The notes under the pieces: model-generated
Told to the model about the DNA's origin: nothing
The model's input: the letters and a program-made list of their open reading frames with translations, nothing else
The model's database searches: none
Part shown: positions 61,104 through 64,000 of the stretch, piece by piece
How the letters are laid out: each line of letters starts with the position of its first letter
How positions within the stretch are numbered: position 1 is the first letter of the stretch
Position numbers and translations under genes: made by a program
Source: AP-15 sp963790875
Lineage (GTDB): Bacteria > Pseudomonadota > Alphaproteobacteria > ATCC43930 > CGMCC-115725
Reading direction: 5' to 3'
Assembly (NCBI GenBank): GCA_963790875.1
Contig: CAWBQT010000016.1
Coordinates: 558,001-622,000 of the forward strand
DNA: 64,000 nt

Positions 61104-62216
61104 ATGCCCGACGCTTATCCGCTGCCGTCAGCCGAACCTTCGAGCCTCGGCTTCGCGGTGGGTCCGCTGCACCATCTCGATCGCCTGATACGGCAGCACA
61201 TCGAGGAGGGACGCTACCCGGGAGCCCAGATCGCGCTGGCGCGGCACGGGAAATTGGCGCTGTTCCGGAGCTATGGCGACGCCGCGACCCGACCGAGCCG
61301 CAAGGCGGCCACCGGCGAGACGCTGTTCCTGCTGTTCAGCCAGACGAAGGTGCTGACGAGCTCGGCGATCTGGGCCCTGGTCGAGGAGGGCAGGCTCTCC
61401 TTCATGGACGGGATCGCCGACCATCTGCCGGAATTTGCCAATCGCGGCAAAGGCGAGATCACGCTGCATCAGGTGATGACGCATCAGGGCGGCTTTCCGT
61501 CCGGCGACGTGAGCCGGGCGACCTGGACCGACCATGCGCGCATGCGCGCCGAAGTCTGCGATTTCTCGCTCGATTGGACGCCCGGCACGCGGCTGCAATA
61601 CCATCCGAGGGCCGCGCATCTGACCCAGGCGATGGTGATCGAGGCGGTGACCGGCGAGGATTATCGCGACGTGATCCGCAACAAGGTGCTGGCGCCGCTC
61701 GGGCTCGCCGGCGACATCTTCGTCGGCGTACCGGCCGAGGCGCAGGGTCGCTGCGCCGATACCGACGCCGCCGAGCCGCGCGACAACTCGGCCGAATTCC
61801 GGGCGGCCGGCATGCCGAGCGGCGGCGGCTATGCGACGGCGCGCGGCATGGCGGCGTTCTACCAGATGCTGTTGGCCGGCGGCCGGCTTGGCGCCGTGCG
61901 GCTGTTTTCGCCGCGGCTGATCGCTTACGTCGCGCGCAATCACACCGGCGAGCGCGGCGACGACGCGATGGGCGGCATCCCGATGCACCGCGGGCTCGGG
62001 CCGCATGTGCGGGGCGACAGCGATCGAATTCGCGGGCTCGGCACGCTCGCCGCCAGCGAGACCTTCGGGCATGGCGGCGCCGGCACCTCCTATTCCTGGG
62101 CCGATCCGACGAGCGGCGTGTCGTTCAGCTATCTGACCAACTATGTGGCGCCCGATCCCTGGCATTCGGGGCGTCTCGACCGCGTCTCGAACCTCGTCCA
62201 CGCCGCGATCGACTGA
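61104..62216 (+). CDS. Serine hydrolase of the class C beta-lactamase/esterase family
   Basis: A 370-residue cytoplasmic (no signal peptide) member of the beta-lactamase-fold serine hydrolases (EstB-like). The nucleophile motif SxxK is SQTK in LFLLFSQTKVLTS, the second motif is near LQYHPRAAH (YHP in place of Y-x-N) and the third is HGG in ETFGHGGAGTSY. AGGGAAGAG precedes the ATG. It is likely an esterase or lactonase; location between aromatic-degradation genes suggests hydrolysis of an ester or lactone intermediate, which is an inference. Confidence 0.87.
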   Translation: MPDAYPLPSAEPSSLGFAVGPLHHLDRLIRQHIEEGRYPGAQIALARHGKLALFRSYGDAATRPSRKAATGETLFLLFSQTKVLTSSAIWALVEEGRLSFMDGIADHLPEFANRGKGEITLHQVMTHQGGFPSGDVSRATWTDHARMRAEVCDFSLDWTPGTRLQYHPRAAHLTQAMVIEAVTGEDYRDVIRNKVLAPLGLAGDIFVGVPAEAQGRCADTDAAEPRDNSAEFRAAGMPSGGGYATARGMAAFYQMLLAGGRLGAVRLFSPRLIAYVARNHTGERGDDAMGGIPMHRGLGPHVRGDSDRIRGLGTLAASETFGHGGAGTSYSWADPTSGVSFSYLTNYVAPDPWHSGRLDRVSNLVHAAID

Positions 62217-62238
62217 ACGTGACGCACGTCCTGCCGCG

Positions 62239-62384
62239 ACCCCTCACCCCCGGATCGGGTCCGGGGCGGGCTCTCCCGCCGTCGCGGGTCCCCTGGCGTA
62301 TCGCCGATGCGCCACCCGACAGGCGCACGCGCGCCTGCGCCGAGAGGGCTCCCCGTCGGCGGGGAGAGGGCCCGGGTGAGGGGC
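62239..62384. repeat. second copy of the dispersed palindromic repeat
   Basis: Outer arms ACCCCTCACCC and GGGTGAGGGGC enclose GGCGGG-CTCT-CCCGCC and CTCCCCG-TCGG-CGGGGAG stems. It is the same kind of sequence as at 58812-58879 but longer, and fills the gap between the hydrolase and FAD oxidoreductase genes. Confidence 0.75.
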
Positions 62385-62401
62385 CGGGTCCGGATTAGCC
62401 G

Positions 62402-63733
62402 ATGGCGCCGCGCGTCGATCCGGTCCGTTCCGACGAGCGCCTGCCGGCGCGGGCCGATGTCGTGGTCGTCGGCGGGGGCATTATCGGCGCCAGCGCAGCC
62501 TTCTTCCTCGCAGAAAAAGGCGTCTCGACGGTGCTGTGCGAAAAGGGGCACATCGCCGGCGAGCAATCGAGCCGCAATTGGGGTTGGTGCCGCAAGATGG
62601 GGCGCGATCCGCGCGAGATCCCGCTGATCATCGAGAGCCTGCGGCTATGGCAGGGGATGAACGAGCGGGTCGGGGCCGAGACCGGGTTTCGCCAGCCGGG
62701 CATCCTGTATCTCGCCGCGACGCCGGCGGAACTCGGCCAGCTCGAAGCCTGGCTCGATCATGCCCGCCAGTATCAGCTCGACACCCGCCTGTTGAGCCGG
62801 GCCGAGGCGGCCGCGCTGCTTCCTGGCCTTTCCGGCGATTGGGCCGGGGCGCTCTACACCGCGAGTGACGGCAAGGCCGAGCCGCAGATGGCCGCACCCG
62901 CGATCGCCGAGGCGGCGCGGCGCAAGGGGGCGGCGATACTGACGCAATGCGCGGTGCGCGGCATCGAGACCGCGGCCGGGCGGGTCGCGGCCGCGGTCAC
63001 CGAACAGGGGCGCGTCGCCTGCGGCGCAGTCTTGCTCGCCGGCGGCGCCTGGTCGCGCCTCTTCTGCGGCAATCTCGGCATCGGCTTGCCGCAGCTCAAG
63101 GTGCTGGCCTCGGTGATGCGCACCGAACCGCTTTCGGGCGGTCCGGAAGTCTCGGCTTCGGGCGGCCTCTTCGGGTTTCGCAAACGGATGGACGGCGGCT
63201 ACACCGTCGCGACCTTGGGCGTACGCACGATCGACCTCGTGGCCGACAATCTCCGGCTCTTGCCCGAGTACCTGCCGGCGGCGCGGCTGCATTGGAAGAA
63301 GTTGCGCTTTCGGCTCGGCCGGCGCTGGGTCGAGGAATGGCGCCTGCCGCGGCGCTGGGGATTGGATCAGGTCTCGCCGTTCGAAGCGGTACGGGTGCTC
63401 GATCCCGCGCCCGACCCATACGTGCTCGATCGCGCGCGGAACGCCATCGGCGCGGCCTTGCCGCTGTTCCGCGGCGTTCGGGTCGCGGAAAGCTGGGGCG
63501 GCATGATCGATGTCATGCCCGATGCGATCCCGGTGATCTCGCCGGTCGACAGTCTGCCGGGCCTCATGATCGCGACCGGCTTTTCCGGCCACGGCTTCGG
63601 CATCGGTCCCGGCGCCGGCAGGCTCGCCGCCGACATGGTGACCGGCGACCCGACCCTGGTCGACCCGGCGCCGTTCCGCCTGTCGCGCTTTACCGACGGC
63701 TCGAAGCCGCGGCCGCATCCGCTGGCGAGCTGA
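62402..63733 (+). CDS. FAD-dependent oxidoreductase (DAO family)
   Basis: A 443-residue flavoprotein of the D-amino-acid oxidase/glycine oxidase-like family. The dinucleotide-binding motif VVVGGGIIGASAAFFLAEKG lies at residues 20-39, followed by the acidic end of strand 2 in VLCEKG. The C-terminal FSGHGFGIGPGAG is the second FAD-binding motif. It would oxidise a C-N bond, for example an amino acid or sarcosine-like substrate; its actual substrate is unknown. No transmembrane segment is seen. It is co-oriented with the serine hydrolase and converges on the next gene. Confidence 0.88.
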   Translation: MAPRVDPVRSDERLPARADVVVVGGGIIGASAAFFLAEKGVSTVLCEKGHIAGEQSSRNWGWCRKMGRDPREIPLIIESLRLWQGMNERVGAETGFRQPGILYLAATPAELGQLEAWLDHARQYQLDTRLLSRAEAAALLPGLSGDWAGALYTASDGKAEPQMAAPAIAEAARRKGAAILTQCAVRGIETAAGRVAAAVTEQGRVACGAVLLAGGAWSRLFCGNLGIGLPQLKVLASVMRTEPLSGGPEVSASGGLFGFRKRMDGGYTVATLGVRTIDLVADNLRLLPEYLPAARLHWKKLRFRLGRRWVEEWRLPRRWGLDQVSPFEAVRVLDPAPDPYVLDRARNAIGAALPLFRGVRVAESWGGMIDVMPDAIPVISPVDSLPGLMIATGFSGHGFGIGPGAGRLAADMVTGDPTLVDPAPFRLSRFTDGSKPRPHPLAS

Positions 63734-63735
63734 AT

Positions 63736-64000
63736 CTACACTTGCGCCAGCGCCATCGGCGCCTCGGCGAAGGCCGGCATGATCTCCTCGGCGAAGGTCC
63801 TGAGGCCGGCGACCGAGGCGCCGGGTGCGGCAAACAATACATGCTCGACGCCGCCCGCTTCGAGCCGCTTCAATTGCGCGATAATCTCCTCGGGCGTGCC
63901 GAGCAGCGGCGCGTCGTCGAGCACGAACGAATCCGCGTCGTCCTTGATCTGGGCATAGCGCTCGGCCCCGGGGCCGCGGGCGAGATCGCCGATATTCTTC
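63736..64000 (-). CDS. Luciferase-like (LLM class) flavin-dependent oxidoreductase, 5' part outside window
   Basis: Only the C-terminal 87 residues are present; the frame is open to the window edge. LLGTPEEIIAQLKRLEAGGVEHVLF followed by a final helix with FAEEIMPAF is the typical C-terminus of the bacterial-luciferase-like monooxygenases, which use FMNH2 and oxygen. The stop lies two bases from the stop of the convergent FAD oxidoreductase. A GTG inside this frame is not taken as a start because similarity continues upstream of it (ERYAQIKDDADSFVLDD). Confidence 0.78.
   Translation of the reverse strand, partial: KNIGDLARGPGAERYAQIKDDADSFVLDDAPLLGTPEEIIAQLKRLEAGGVEHVLFAAPGASVAGLRTFAEEIMPAFAEAPMALAQV

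Overview
The window is high-GC chromosomal DNA from an alphaproteobacterium, most likely a free-living soil or rhizosphere member of the Rhodospirillales or a relative. The main evidence is the gene order ahcY - divL-like kinase - tsaE - amgK - murU - addB - addA. Supporting evidence is alphaproteobacterial-type AddAB, an msbA/waaA/lpxK/lpxL lipid A operon, a SahR-like regulator with metF and metH, and a very large GAF-array hybrid kinase.

Layout. 1-2.7 kb: the 3' part of an RND efflux permease, translationally coupled to a MarR regulator. 2.7-3.5 kb: non-coding DNA with a MarR remnant and a clean palindrome. 3.5-16.5 kb: the conserved housekeeping block (methyl cycle, cell-cycle pseudokinase DivL, tRNA t6A synthesis, muropeptide-sugar salvage, double-strand break repair). 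16.5-19.4 kb: a sirtuin, a dCache sensor without an output domain, and an aquaporin. 19.6-25.4 kb: an overlapping lipid A/LPS operon read leftward. 25.5-32.5 kb: a LigB-type dioxygenase, a Trp-rich secreted peptide, and a TetR-MFP-RND efflux operon. 32.6-35.8 kb: EttA and the Mla lipid-transport components MlaC and MlaA. 35.9-41.4 kb: SahR-like regulator, metF, metH. 41.4-45.6 kb: a decayed stretch with a truncated and frameshifted cysQ, a fragmented O-methyltransferase, and an IS91-type element whose transposase and integrase are both broken. 45.7-56.2 kb: an accessory signalling region with two paralogous response regulators (winged helix and class III cyclase outputs), VapBC, a GFA protein, several small DUF genes, and a 2,103-residue hybrid kinase with nine GAF domains. 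56.2-64 kb: a PmtA-like methyltransferase, a double cold-shock protein, and an oxidative or aromatic catabolism cluster (ring-hydroxylating dioxygenase small subunit, VOC extradiol-type enzyme, HpaB-type monooxygenase, serine hydrolase, FAD oxidoreductase, and a luciferase-like monooxygenase running off the edge).

Connections. ahcY, metF, metH and the SahR-like regulator belong to the methionine/S-adenosylhomocysteine cycle but lie in two separate blocks; a strong ArsR-type palindrome sits in front of the SahR-like gene. The envelope genes (msbA-waaA-lpxK-lpxL, mlaA/mlaC, pmtA, two RND systems) give a consistent Gram-negative outer-membrane picture.

The points most worth following up are the Tyr-for-His DivL-type kinase, the nine-GAF kinase beside the duplicated response regulators, the output-less dCache protein, and a palindromic insertion of about 40 bp inside the integrase. 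Several single-base frameshifts (addB, transposase, cysQ, a DUF2283 gene) may be real decay or assembly error; the sequence alone cannot separate these.
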